From Manis javanica (Eukaryota > Chordata > Mammalia > Pholidota > Manidae), in the NCBI RefSeq assembly GCF_040802235.1, contig NC_133157.1, forward strand, positions 26,553,501 to 26,617,500: a DNA stretch of 64,000 nt, in the 5' to 3' direction. Positions 36,601 through 48,265 of this stretch are shown here, piece by piece (position 1 is the first letter of the stretch; each line of letters opens with the position of its first letter). A program made the translations under genes and the position numbers. Below the pieces are notes generated by a model, which saw only the letters and a program-made list of their open reading frames with translations, made no database searches and was not told the origin of the DNA.

Positions 36601-37406
36601 ATCTCTATTTCAATTTGTTCATTGATCCATTGATTATTTTGGAGCATGTTGTTAAACCTCTGTGTGTCTGTAGGCTCTTTGTTTTGTTTGTGTAATTTAC
36701 TTCTAGTTTCATTTCATACTTTTGTGGTCTGAGAAGGGTTGATACAATTTCAATCTTTTTGAATTTATTGAGGATCTTTTTATGTCCTAGTATGTGACCT
36801 TTTCTGGACAACTTTCCATGTATGCATGAGAAGAATGTGTATCCTGCTACTTTGTGGTAGAATGTTCTGTAGATGTCTGTTAGGTCTATGTGTTCTAATT
36901 TATTATTAAGTGCCTCTGTTTACTTACTTATTTTCTGTCTGGTTGATCTGTTCTTTGGAGTGAGTGGTGTGTTGAAGTTTCCTAAAATGAATGCATTGCA
37001 TTCTATTTCCCCCTTTAATTCTGTTAATATTTTTTTCATATATGAAGGTGTTCCTGTGTTGAGTGCATAGATATTTATAATAGTTATATCCTCTTGTTGG
37101 ACTGACCCCTTTATCTTTACATAATGTCCTTCTTTGTCTCTTGTGACTTTCTTTGTTTTGAAGTCTTTTGTCTGATATAAGTACTGCTACTCCTGCTATT
37201 TTCTCCCTATTAGTTGCATGAAATATGTTTTTCCATCCCTTTACTTTCAGTCTGTGTATGTCTTTGGGTTTGAAGTGAGTCTCTTGTAAGCAGCATATAG
37301 ATGGGTCTTGTTTTTTTATCCATTCAGTGACTCTGTGTCTTTTGATTGGTGGATTCAGACCATTTACATTTATGGTGATTATTGATAGGTATGTACTTAT
37401 TGCCAT
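33685..37406 (-). pseudogene. L1-E ORF2 relic
   Basis: The minus strand begins MAISTYLSIITINVNGLNPP near 37406; the endonuclease part is partly open (36924-37502). The reverse transcriptase motif reads FADDILY at about 35383, with one codon lost next to the catalytic pair. It ends ...SLICGV and TAA at 33685-33687. Many stops and frameshifts. Confidence 0.88.
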
Positions 37407-37667
37407 TGCAGGTTTTAGATTTGTGGTTAACAAAGGTTCAAGGGTAATTCCTTTACTATTTAACAGTTTAATTTTACTCACATAGTGTGCTATTATAAAC
37501 ACAACCTAAAGGTTCTTTTTCTTTTTTCCTCCTTTTTCTTCCTCCTCTATTCTTTATATATTAGGTATTATATTCTGTACTCTTTGTCTATCAGTTGATT
37601 GACTTTGGGGGTAGTTGATTTGATTTTGGATCTGTTTAGTAATTAATTGTTCTACTTTGCTGTGGTT

Positions 37668-38576
37668 TTATTTCCCCTGATGACAGCTATTTAGCCTTAG
37701 GAATACTTCCATCTATAGCAGTCCCTACAAAATGCACTGTAGAGTTGGTTTGTGATGGTAAATTTTCTCAGCTTTTGCTATCTGGAAATTGTTTAATCCC
37801 TCCTTCAAATTTGAGTGATAAACTTTCTGGGTAGAATATTCTTGGTTAGAGGCCCTTCTGTTTCATTACATTAAATATACCATGGCACTCCCTTCTGGCC
37901 TGTAAGATTTCTGTTGTGAAATCTGATGATAGCCTGATGGGTTTTCCTTTGTATGTGATCATTTTTCTCTCTCTGTCTTCTTTTAAAAGTCTGTCTTTAT
38001 CTTTGATCATTGCCATTTTAATTATTAAATATCTTGGTGTTGTCTTCCTTGGGTCCCTTGTGTTGCGAGATCTGTGCACCTCCATGGCCTGAGAGACTAT
38101 CTCCTTTCCCAGATTGGGGAAGTTTTCAGCAATTATCTCCTCAATGACACTTTCTATCCCTTTTTCTGTCTCTTCTTTTTCTGGTACCCTTATAATGTAA
38201 ATATTGTTCTGTTTGGTTTGGTCACACATTTGTCTCAATATTCTTTCATTCTTACAGATCCTTTTTTTCTCTCTGTGCCTCAGCTTCTTTGTATTCCTCT
38301 CATCTAATTTGTGTTCCATTTACTGTCTCTTCTACTACATCTAATCTGCTTTTAAATCCCTCCTTTGTATATTGCATTTCAGATATGGAATTTCTTAATG
38401 ATTCAATCTCCATCCTAAATTCATCCCTGAGTTCTTGATATTTTTCTGTACCTCCATAAGCATATTTATGATTTTTATTTTGAACTCTCAGGAAGATTGG
38501 TGAGTTCAGTTTCTTTTGTCCCTTCTTCTGGGGTTTATGAGATTTTGGTCTGATCCAGGTTCTTTTGACATTTCAT
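37668..38576 (-). pseudogene. L1-E ORF1 relic
   Basis: ATG at 38576 (MKCQKNLDQTKI followed by a stop). The open part 37846-38319 contains the RNA-binding core (NNIYIIRVPEKEE, KDKDRLLKEDRERKMITYKG). The coiled-coil region is frameshifted. Natural stop at 37668. Confidence 0.83.
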
Positions 38577-39408
38577 ATTTCTATGTGGCACCCTCTAGTG
38601 ACCAGATGCTCTAGTCTCTGGAGCTGCTCAGCTCCTGGAGTGAGGTCAGGGGTCACAGTGGAGCAGCGCTGGTGCCTGTGGGGAGGAAAGAGCTGTTTCT
38701 TGCTTCCTGGCTATAGTGCCTCTACTGTCAGAGCCAGTGAGCTGAGCTCAGTGGTGTAAGCCTCTGTGCTTTGCATCTATAGCTGTTGTAGGCGGGGCCT
38801 CCCTTTGACTGGCCTGATACCAGGGCAGTGACTGCTGGCTTGCAAGCCAGTGCCGGTAGGCTAGGAGGAAGGAACTGCAGGCTGCGTATTACAGTGGGGG
38901 GCCTCTTCCTGTTGTTTTTGTCTGTTAGTTTTGTTTGGACCAAATTCCTCTGCCTCTTCATTTTTCTTTTAGTCTTCCCTATGGAAAAATAACCTTGTGT
39001 AGGTGATGCCATCTAGTACCCAGAGCTCAATTTCCTGTGCAGGATCCCCAGCTGTTGGCATGCAGTATGTGTGACATCTCTGTGTCTGACTTGTAGTGAT
39101 CTAATTTCAGGTGTGCTGTGTGGGCTGTTGGCTGATTGCATGAGCAGGGAAAGTAATTGGAGCTGTGCCACTGGAGCTTCTGTGTGCAGAGCTGTCTTCC
39201 CTCTGGCCTGTCACAATGGCAGGGACTACCGGCGAGCAGGACTGGCACCCTTTACTGTGGGGTCCTCTCTTCTTCCCTAGATGTAATCAGTCTGTTCTGA
39301 AGTCTACAAATCATTTTCAAGCTTAGCTATATTTGCTTTAATTTCATGTTCTATGTGATTTTCTATGTGTGTCTTGCCTTCTTACAGTGCCATCTTTTTC
39401 ACAGAATC

Positions 39409-39790
39409 CCCTTCCACTAAATATTTCTTGAAGATACTTCTATATCAATGTGCAAAAAGCCTCTTATCTTTGACAGCAGAATAATATTCCACTATTTCTA
39501 TGTCCCCTTATGGAAATTTTAATTGCTTCCATATCTGCTAATACAAACAACACTTTAATGATTCAATATGTATCTAAATCACTTTACAGATATGTCAGCA
39601 TAGCTGGTGATAATTACCTAAAAGTAAATATGTGGTGGTATGCACTTGTGAGTTTGTGAGTTTGATAAATATTGTCAAATTGTTCTCCATAGAGGATGTA
39701 CCAATTTGCATATCCAGTGAGACTGTATTGGAGTGCTTGTCTCCTCACCCTTAGGAGTTAAGGTCATTAGAGATGAAACCATGCCTTTCC
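39409..39790 (-). mobile_element. Older L1 fragment, right piece
   Basis: 'gacagcagaataatattcca ... ttgtcaaattgttctccata ... gtaccaatttgcatatccag' follows the antisense of an old L1 ORF2/3' region and continues the fragment at 33050-33342. Confidence 0.6.
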
Positions 39791-39906
39791 CCTAAGGGGT
39801 ACCAGTGCATAGCCACCCAAAGAATCATAGTGAGGGGTATTAGAAAATTTCTGTTAGGAAGTTTCCTGGGAATTTAGACACTGAGTTTTTTAAACACCAT
39901 TTTCAG

Positions 39907-39971
39907 TATCTATTTATCTATCTATCTATGTATCTATCTATCTGTCTATCTATCTATTTATCTATCTATCA
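39907..39971 (+). repeat. (ATCT)n microsatellite
   Basis: About 16 tetranucleotide units with a few substitutions (atgt, gtct, attt). Confidence 0.95.
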
Positions 39972-40227
39972 TCTTACATACAAATTCCAATACACTTTAT
40001 CATGTTTACTGCAGTTCTCTAGACACCAGCAAATTAGGAGGCAAATAGGAAAAATCATCCAAAATTTGCTATCAAATCATTATGTTGAAATCTTGCTTCT
40101 TTCTGATGAATTACCTTTTTTGGTGTAATATTTCTTTTGAGATGTTGCTACTGTCAGTTAGATTACAATATATTCTAGCCTTTGAGCCAAGTTCTCTGTA
40201 AATTGAACAATTAAGATCTTGTACTCT

Positions 40228-40411
40228 TCAACCATATGGCTTGGGCTTAAGTCCAGGTTCTATCATTTATTTAGCTATATTAACTTGACCTCAAGCAAAT
40301 TACTTAACTTTTCTGTTTGCTCTATTTTCATCTTCTATTTAATGAAGATGGTGATGCTAATAATAATAGCAATTGCCTAATAGGGTTGCTATTCAGAGTA
40401 AATGAATTAAT

Positions 40412-40463
<52 letters not shown>

Positions 40464-40500
40464 CAGTACAGGACAGACACAGAATAAGAAATGTCAGTCA
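40228..40500 (+). mobile_element. MIR SINE fossil carrying a (CA)n tract
   Basis: 'cttaagtccaggttctatca ... aattacttaacttttctgtt ... aatagcaattgcctaatagg ... agtaaatgaattaatgta' matches the MIR consensus well. The (CA)n at 40414-40460 begins exactly where MIR has 'gttaatacatgtaaag', then MIR-like text resumes (acagtacaggacagacacag). Confidence 0.75.
40414..40460 (+). repeat. (CA)n microsatellite
   Basis: About 23 uninterrupted CA units inside the MIR. Confidence 0.95.
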
Positions 40501-40514
40501 TTATTTTTCCTTTA

Positions 40515-40650
40515 ATTTTATTCATTTATTCAGCAAGTGTTTTTGAACATCTACTCTGTTGTAGGCACTAGGACTGTGGAAGTAAACAAGAAAGGTACCC
40601 ACATGCTACTGGGCATGACAGGTAATAAACACAATATAATTTCAAGGAGT
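40515..40650 (-). mobile_element. L2 LINE 3'-end fossil
   Basis: 'ttcatttattcagcaagtgt ... catctactctgttgtaggca ... gtaataaacacaatata' follows the antisense L2 3' end as I remember it. Non-coding. Confidence 0.55.
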
Positions 40651-40779
40651 GAAAAGATCACTGATCTATTGTGTGGTAGTTTGTAGCCAAAAAGAGAGGT
40701 TTCTTGTGAAGTTACATATAACACAAAGCTTATTTTTATTATAACCTCTAGCTTACATATGTGATGACAAATGTGACAA

Positions 40780-40965
40780 TGAGCTTAGGCCTTGGCAGAG
40801 AAGACGTAGGTTTAAGAGTTAGCTCTGTTATATATTTACCTTTAGTCAAGTTTACTTAATAATTGTGCTTTAATTTATTTGAATGTAAAATGTGTGTAAG
40901 TACCTCTCCTAGAACTGTGATGAGACTAAATGAATTACAAATCATGTTGCATATAGCCTGAAATA
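40780..40965 (+). mobile_element. MIR SINE fossil upstream of the second OR gene
   Basis: 'gtttaagagttagctctgtt ... tttagtcaagtttacttaat ... tgtgtaagtacctctcctag ... tgatgagactaaatgaatt' follows the sense MIR order. A similar element lies upstream of the first OR gene at 25845-26030, so it may be a shared ancestral feature of the two loci. Confidence 0.6.
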
Positions 40966-41149
40966 TGTTAGTTTCCTCTTCCCTTCTTTCTTTCCACACA
41001 AACCTTTCCTGTCTTGGTCCACGTTTCTTTATTTCTCCTTTTTTTCTTTAGTCTTTTCCTTTTTTGTTTTTATTTATCTCTGGGAGTATGATACTTTTAC
41101 ACTGATACACATTTGAAAGGAACCAAAGTAAGATATATAATTTGTCTTA

Positions 41150-41171
41150 ATAAATTCTAATGTCTTACAGG
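41150..41171 (+). promoter_or_regulatory. Splice acceptor of the OR coding exon (second gene)
   Basis: 'taatgtcttacag' with AG at 41169-41170, 19 bases before the ATG, followed by the same leader as in the first gene. Only the last few bases before AG are shared with the first gene, so identity between the loci starts almost exactly at the exon. Confidence 0.6.
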
Positions 41172-41189
41172 TAAAAGAGAAACAGTAAA

Positions 41190-42143
41190 ATGAAATGGGA
41201 GAACCAAACACTTCTGGTGGAATTCTTTCTAAAGGGGCTTTCTGGTTACCCAAGACTTGAGCTACTCTTTTTTGTGCTAATCTTAATAATGTATGTGGTC
41301 ATCCTTCTGGGCAATGGCACCCTTATTTTAATCAGCATCTTGGACTCCCACCTTCACACCCCCATGTACTTCTTCCTGGGAAATCTCTCCTTCCTGGACA
41401 TCTGCTACACCACCACCTCCATTCCCAACACGCTGGTGAGCTTCCTCTCAGAAAGAAAGACGATCTCTTTCTCTGGCTGTGCAGTGCAGATGTTTCTAGG
41501 CTTGGCCATGGGGACAACAGAGTGTGTGCTCCTGGGCATGATGGCCTTTGACCGGTATGTGGCTATCTGCAATCCTCTGAGATATCCTGTCATTATGAGA
41601 AAAGATTCCTATGTGCTAATGGCAGCTGGGTCCTGGATCATAGGAATTGTCAACTCTGCAGTACAAACTGTGTTTGTAATACAATTGCCTTTTTGTAGGA
41701 ATAACATCATCAATCATTTCTCTTGTGAAATTCTGGCTGTCATGAAATTGGCCTGTGCAGACATCTCAGGCAATGAGTTTATCATGCTTGTGGCCACATC
41801 GTTGTTCATATTGACACCACTGTTATTAATCATTATCTCTTACTCAATAATCATCATCAGTATCCTCAAAATTCACACTTCTGAGGGGAGAAGGAGAGTC
41901 TTCTCTACCTGCTCAGCTCATCTGACTGTGGTGATAATATTCTATGGAACCATTCTCTTCATGTACATGAAACCCAAGTCTAAAGAGACACTCAATTCAG
42001 ATGACTTGGATGCTACTGACAAACTTATATCCATGTTCTATGGGGTGATGACTCCTATGATGAATCCGTTAATCTACAGTCTCAGAAACAAGGATGTGAA
42101 GGAAGCAGTGAAGCAACTACTGAGAAGAAAAGTTTTTAGCTAG
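41190..42143 (+). CDS. OR13C-like: Olfactory receptor, OR13C2/OR13C9-like, intact
   Basis: A 317-residue class II odorant receptor in the ciliary membrane of olfactory neurons, paralogue of 26247-27203. Same landmarks: NQT glycosylation site at 5, LHTPMYFFL at 55-63, Cys97/Cys179, [15 protein letters not shown] at 118-132 (canonical Ile here), TM7 [12 protein letters not shown]. It differs from its paralogue mainly in two blocks: residues about 137-154 ([19 protein letters not shown]) and about 204-238, where TM5 is more isoleucine-rich and the usual KAFSTC before TM6 is RVFSTC. The C-terminus is QLLRRKVFS, one residue shorter. No stop or frameshift, so it is probably functional. The ligand is unknown. 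The gene symbol can only be given at subfamily level. Confidence 0.96.
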   Translation: MKWENQTLLVEFFLKGLSGYPRLELLFFVLILIMYVVILLGNGTLILISILDSHLHTPMYFFLGNLSFLDICYTTTSIPNTLVSFLSERKTISFSGCAVQMFLGLAMGTTECVLLGMMAFDRYVAICNPLRYPVIMRKDSYVLMAAGSWIIGIVNSAVQTVFVIQLPFCRNNIINHFSCEILAVMKLACADISGNEFIMLVATSLFILTPLLLIIISYSIIIISILKIHTSEGRRRVFSTCSAHLTVVIIFYGTILFMYMKPKSKETLNSDDLDATDKLISMFYGVMTPMMNPLIYSLRNKDVKEAVKQLLRRKVFS

Positions 42144-45100
42144 TAAATGGAAAAGAGCACCTAATTTTTATAATCACAGTGTGGAAATTAATTAGGGAAA
42201 CCAAAAAGTCATATAGGTAGTTCCTTGCTGCTGTGTCAAATTCATCTCTCAAGTCTTTCAAGCCCTAAAATATTCTTTTGTGGCACAGGGCATAATGACA
42301 GTAACTAAGTAAGTGAATTTCAGTGTTTTAAGGGTCAGTAACTATAGTTGTGTGTTTGAGGATCTTGACAATGAGGGCATATAAAAGTATAGAGTACTAG
42401 GGAGAGAGATTTCCAGACAGGAAAAAAGTTACGCTAGTATTAAAACTTAAAAAAAATTTTGTGATAAAATTATTTCCACAACCAGTTTCACACTTACTTT
42501 CTTTACAAGACAGAGTGAAACCTGGCTTCAGATTTTTAAAACTCAGTTAAAATTGTAAATTTCCAATTCTGGAATTGCTAAAATAATTTAACTTACTCAG
42601 TGTCTATTTAAGTATGTAATGCTGATTATCTTCCAAGTATTTGTTACTATTGAACTTTTTGGTTCTAGAATTATTATTTTATGTTTATATCAGTTCATAA
42701 TAATATATTTATTATATGTCTCTTCTATAACATACCTATACTTTTATATCTATATTATTTAAATAACTTTTTGCTTATCTCTAACTATGAGGCATCAAAT
42801 TACTATTGTTTTCTACCTGCAGCATATCTACTTTGGCAATCTTCTTTCCAAAGACCTTCTGATAAGTGAGATCTAAATGTTTGGACTTGGACTTGATTTT
42901 TAAAACTTTTAAAATTGAATGTAAATAGATTTTAAGCCAGTTATCACTGGTAAAAGTAGAACTATATCTTTTCCTCTGTCCCACTGGATCTTCATTCATG
43001 AATTAGATTGCTGATCCAACAAGGATCTGTTTTTAATGAATGCTGGGTCTACCTTTTAGAGGGTTTTTACATTTGATTTTTATTTGCGATTTATCTATCT
43101 TTCCTCTGTTATGGTAACCTTCACCTTTAAAATTTTTACCTTTATTTTATCTATTCTTGAACTGAATTTCACACTTTCAAATTTTCTTATTAGATGTCGA
43201 TTTTTATTTAAATATTATATCTGTTTTTTTCTTACCTGCTGTCATATTAGAATTTTTTTATTTTTAATTTTATGTAGTTTAGTTTATGTTTCTTTTAGAA
43301 CTAGAACTATAGAAAACTTTAGATATTAAGTTATTTGATTTCTTTTATTTGTTTGACTTGCTTTAGCTTAATACTAGTTAAAATCCAATATTATTTATTA
43401 ATTGTTAATTTAGAATTAAAAATTGGTTTTCTATTTTATCCTTCAAATTAAAAAAACATATTTAATTTTAGCTGTAAAGTACACATGTATTTTCCCCCTT
43501 GTAGTTCAGACATGAGGCAGAAGGGTACGTTGTATGGAAAACCATATTACAAAGAGGAAAGTTGAATGGCTTCTTTATTTCATTGCCATTTTTTATCCCC
43601 CATGAAATTTAACAGAGAATCACAAGTTAAAGCTTTCATAGACTTTTGTACCTAACTTGAAAAAAAAAAAGGAAAAGATATGACTGATTTTTTCTTGGAT
43701 TTGTGTGCTTTATGAAACTGTGTGGGGATAAAATATTTTAAAATATAGTTTCTCCATACAGAAAGGTTTAGATTTTGGGAAACTGAGCCAAACTTTGTCT
43801 CATACCAGAAGCTGTCAGCATACCCAAGTAGAGGTTTTGTATCTAGGTTCACAGCCTGCCTTCACATCAAATATATTGATTACCAAGGTGGAGTTCTTGG
43901 GAATTTCTTCTCTGCAAAGGTCACATATATTATTTTGTGTTATTTGTTTTCATTACTTTCTCTCATCATTGACATCATGATAGTCAACGAGAAGCTGGCT
44001 AGAACCCAGTTTATCCAAAATAAGATTTTTAAAAAGTGTTTGAATTATTTTGCTGATTCACATTTTCTGAGCTTGTGGATTCATTACTGGTCATCTACAC
44101 CTGCCCAGAAAGTGGTACCACCATAATGCAGAGTGGTCATTCCTTGGAAAATACTTAGCAAACAGATAGACTAGCAATTTTTGAAATTTAGTTGACTTTC
44201 TTAAGAGAACATTGTACCATTCAGATGGACATAGAATCCCTCAAAGGTGACTGACTGTGAGTCTTTAGAGACTTCTAGTTGTGGCTGATCATCTTATTCC
44301 AGACCACTATGTCGGCTTCATTGCTTGTCATTTCTGCCTGTTCTTCACTATCATCACTGTTGATGCAGTTCTTCGTCCTTTTTGTTTCATCTCATGCATT
44401 CATTTACCTTCCCTTCATTTCCTGAACTATAGCCAGCTCTGGGCTTCTATTTACTAATGGAGATATGAGTAAGATATAAGGCAATGGCAATGCAGAAAAT
44501 GAATAAAGAGAACCCTAATTATACATTAGCTTTCATGAAGATTCCTCATCATCCAACTCTCCCCCTTAGTTTCCAGTTTATTGTTATGTTAATAGAGTTC
44601 ACTGTGTTCAGATTCTAATTTTTAGCTTAAATTTATTAGCACCCAGACTCTGAGAGAAGTGAGTGTGATATATATCTATATATCTGTCCAGAGACTGTTT
44701 TCCCAGCCTGACTCCATGAACTTTAGTCTGGTCTTTGGAAATGATCAGGTGCAGGCCAAAGCTTAGTATCTGCTGTCAGCCAGGGTATAAAAAGCAGTTT
44801 TTGGGTGCTGGTAACAAAGTAAATACCTATTGTTTTTGTGTGTGATATGTTTTGCAGGCATTGAAACATCATGGTTTTAATGTAAACAGTGTTGCAGTGG
44901 TGACCATAAGTCTGTGTTTTCCCAGAAGGAGTCTAATTAACAGTTGTTCTGATGTAATTAGTAACAGTTCTTCCTTTCACAGTCAAAAGTGTACTAGTTT
45001 AAATGATCTAATACACAGTCATCCTAAATAGTAAGGCCTATTAGAAGCAGCAGAAGTGACAGGCTCCAGGGAACTGATAGAAATAGCAGATCATAACATT

Positions 45101-46034
45101 ATGATGTCAGTATCCAAAGAGGGACAGATTGGGCACAAAATATGCAGCACATGAGGTACTCCCAGGGACTCTTCAGATTAAGTGGATGAGTCTTTCATTG
45201 AGTTGTAGATATTCTGTTAAGAAAACATGCTCCAAATAGACTGTTAATTGTTACTGAAAACTGTATAATGTCCAACTATAATAATAACTTTTTTTGGACC
45301 TGTGTTATTTAAAGCAATATTTTACTAGCATGGTAATTATTTCTGGTAGCTCCTTGTTAGGACAATAAAACTATCATCTGTTTATAAAAGTATTGTTTAT
45401 CCTTTTCTTCTTTATTTGGGAGGACTGGCAACCAACCCATCTAAAATGATATGTGATTATGAAATAACAAATGCATGACAGTCCAAAAAAAATAACTCTG
45501 TTTTTTTCCACTGGGACATGATATCTTTTCATTAGATCACTCTTTTTGCTTTTGTCTCTTGTGAGATGAGGAGTATACAATGAGAAATCTATTTTGAGCT
45601 TGTAATCCTTGAACTATTACTCATATTTAACATTAAGTATTAAAATATAATGGAGTAATATCTATAGGCAAATAGTAACAATTTTAAATACTTCCCTATT
45701 CCTCATTATGGATACAGATTTACCTCTTCTCTTTAGGTAAAATTGCCTTATGGTCATACATTTGCACATATATTTACTTTTGTTTTTGTCTGTTTGTGTA
45801 TCTTATTGCATCAAGACATTCCTTATAAGATATCCTTGATATTCTACTTGCTAATGGCCTTATAAGGCCAAAATATAATTTTTTCTCCTCTTTTTTATTG
45901 ACATATAGTTGATATAGAATCAGCTAAATAAATTGGAATCTTCAAAAATGAGCTGACATTAGCAATTCCACAAATTCTAAGGGAGTTTGAAAAAGTCAAA
46001 ATGTGTTTGCTATGACTCTGAATCGACTGACATT
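42144..46034. other. Non-coding stretch downstream of the second OR gene
   Basis: No gene or nameable repeat is supported between 42144 and about 45890. The short open stretches are AT-rich and unconvincing. At about 45895-45930 'ttttttattgacatatagtt' resembles an antisense L1 3' end, too short to call. L1-F begins just after. Confidence 0.45.
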
Positions 46035-46049
46035 AAAAAACACACTTTC
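46035..46049 (+). repeat. L1-F target-site duplication, 5' copy
   Basis: aaaaaacacactttc here matches aaaaaatacactttc at 56102-56116 with one substitution, bracketing L1-F and its nested guest. Confidence 0.8.
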
Positions 46050-47436
46050 AGGATATTACATAATGATAAAGGGGTCAGTCTAACAAGAGGAAGTAACCAT
46101 TATAAATGTCTATGCATCCAACACAGGAGCACCTACATATGTGAAACAAATACTAACAGAATTAAAAAGGGAAATCGGATGCAATGCATTCATTCTAGGA
46201 GACTTCAACATTCCACTCACTCTAAAGGACAGGTCAACAAGACAAAAGATAACTAAGGAGACAGAGGCACTGAACAACATATTAAAACAGATGGAACTAA
46301 CAGACATCTACAGAACTCTACACACAAAAGCAGCTGGATATACATTTTTCTCATGTGCACATAGAACATTTTCCAGAACAGACCACATACTTGACCACAA
46401 AAAGAGCCTAAGTAGGTTAAAAATGATTGAAATTTTAGTAATAACTTCTCAGATCACAAAGGTATAAAACTAGAAATAAATTGTACAAAGAAAACAAAAA
46501 GGTTCACAAACACATGGAGGCTTAACAACATGCTCCTTAAATAATCAATGGATCAATGACCAAATTATAACAGAGATCAAGCAATATATGGACACAAATG
46601 ACAACAGCACAATGCCCCAACTTCTGTGGGACACAGCAAAGGCAGTTCTAAGAAGAAAGTAGATAGCAATTCAGGCCTATTTAAAGAAGGAAGAACAATC
46701 CCAAATGAATAGTCTAAATTCACAATTACGGAAACTGGAAAAGGAAGAGCAAATGAGGCCCAAAGTCAGCAGAAGGAGGGATATAATAAAGATCAGAGCA
46801 GAAATAAATAAAATTGAGAAGAATAAAACAATATAAAATATTAATAAAACCAAGAGCTTGTTCTTTGAGAAAATAAACAAAATAGATAAACCCCTAACCA
46901 GACTTATTAAGAGGAAAATAGAATATACAAACATAAACAGAATCAGAAATGAGAAAGGAAAATTCACTACAGACACTATAGAAATATAAAGAATTATTAG
47001 AGAATATTATGAAAATCTTTATGTTAGCAAACTCAATAACCTAGAATAAATGGACAACTTTCTAGAAAAATACAACCTTCCAAGAATGACCCAGGAAGAA
47101 ACAGAAAATGTAAACAGACCAATTACCAGCAATGAAATTGAATCAGTAATCAAAAAGTATACAAGAACTAAACCACTGGACCAGATGGATTTACCACTAA
47201 ATTTTATCAGACACTTAGAGAAGACGTAATACCCATTCTCCTTGAAGTTTCCCAAAAAAATAGAAGAGGAGGTAATACTTCCAAATTCATTCTATGGAGC
47301 CAGCATCACTCTAGTACCGAAACCAGGCAAAGACACCACAAAAAAAGAACACTACAGAACAATATCTCTGATGAAAATAGATGCAAAATTACTCAGCAAA
47401 ATATTAGGAAGCTGAATTCAAAAATACATCAAGAGG
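46050..47436 (+). mobile_element. L1-F, 5' part (host element of a nested insertion)
   Basis: A 5'-truncated L1 whose first base falls inside the ORF2 endonuclease domain ('ggatattacataatgataaa'). It covers the rest of the endonuclease (NAFILGDFNIPLTLK near 46180), the linker and the early reverse transcriptase. It stops at 47436, where L1-G is inserted, and continues at 53571. The frames are broken several times. Host and guest lie in the same orientation. Confidence 0.9.
47420..47436 (+). repeat. L1-G target-site duplication, left copy
   Basis: aaaaatacatcaagagg at 47420-47436 is repeated exactly at 53554-53570. Confidence 0.92.
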
Positions 47437-48265
47437 GCGGAGGAGCCAAGATGGCAGCATGAGTAGGGCAGTAGAAATCTCCTCCCAAAACCATATATAT
47501 TTTTAAAAATACAACAAATACAACTACCTAAAAGAGAGACCAAAAGATACAGGACAAGAGTCAGGCTACATCTACACCTGCGAGAACCCAGCACCTCATG
47601 AAACGGGTAAGATACAAGCTGCAGCCCAGCAGGACCCAAGCGCACCCCCCCCACCCCAACTCTCCGATGGGAGGAGAGGAGTTGGAGCAGGGAGGGAGTG
47701 GGAGCCAAGTACTGCTAAATACCCAGCCCTAGTCATCCACACTGGAAGTGCAGACACACAGTGTATGATGTGCTGAATACTAGGGAAACGTAACAGTAAA
47801 ATCTGCAATCACATCCCCACAGCCAGTGCCCCTGGAACAAAAGAAAAGTGTGTGCTTTTTGAAAGTCTTAAAGGGACAGGAGCTTCACAGCTGGATGGAA
47901 GTGTTCCAGCACACACAGCCCAGCAGCTGGGAATCCCAGGGAACTCCAAAAGCCCTAACCCTCTGGGAGGCAGCACAGCTCTGGGGCGCCTCACGGTGAT
48001 AAACAGCCTCCTGCTAGTTACCCCCTGACACAGCCCTACCATAGTGGAGCAACAGAATGAGACCGGGCACGCCAACAGCAGCTGTGCAGAGCCCCGTCCG
48101 CAGCCACCCAGGCCAGACTCAGAGGCCCCGTTAGCACACAGCTGCCCAGCAAAAGCCACTAGGGGTCACTGTTATCACAGAAAGGGAAGGCAACAGGCAA
48201 GCAGGAAGGGACTTTGTTCTCCCATCTGACACATGCGCCAACTGCCTACAATGAACTCTATAAAC

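Larger units (their letters stand above)
33343..39408 (-). mobile_element. L1-E, near full-length LINE-1 with composite 5' region
   Basis: The tail is at the left (T-run, then 'tattaaagtatcattgatat'), ORF2 at 33685-37406 and ORF1 at 37668-38576. The 5' UTR reaches about 39408, where the reverse strand opens 'gaaaaagatggcactgtaag'. Imperfect target-site duplications flank it (ttttccgctaaatat near 33320 and ccttccactaaatat near 39410). The 5' UTR is unusual: its proximal part matches L1-H, while its distal part carries a second ORF1 start (MKRQRNLVQTKLTDKNNRKR near 38958) of the L1-C/G kind. All frames are broken. Confidence 0.88.

Noticed and set aside
39907..40460. Direct repeats that might suggest a CRISPR-like or satellite array
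   Set aside because: They are simple tetranucleotide and dinucleotide microsatellites with no spacers, in a mammalian sequence.
42681..43329. Several I/F/Y-rich plus-strand frames that could suggest another receptor
   Set aside because: Composition reflects AT-rich DNA; none shows OR landmarks such as PMYFFL, DRY or PMxNPxIYSLRN.
44680..44800. A 'ggtataaaaagcag' TATA-like box that might be a promoter
   Set aside because: No downstream exon or reading frame supports transcription; isolated TATA-like strings are common in AT-rich DNA.
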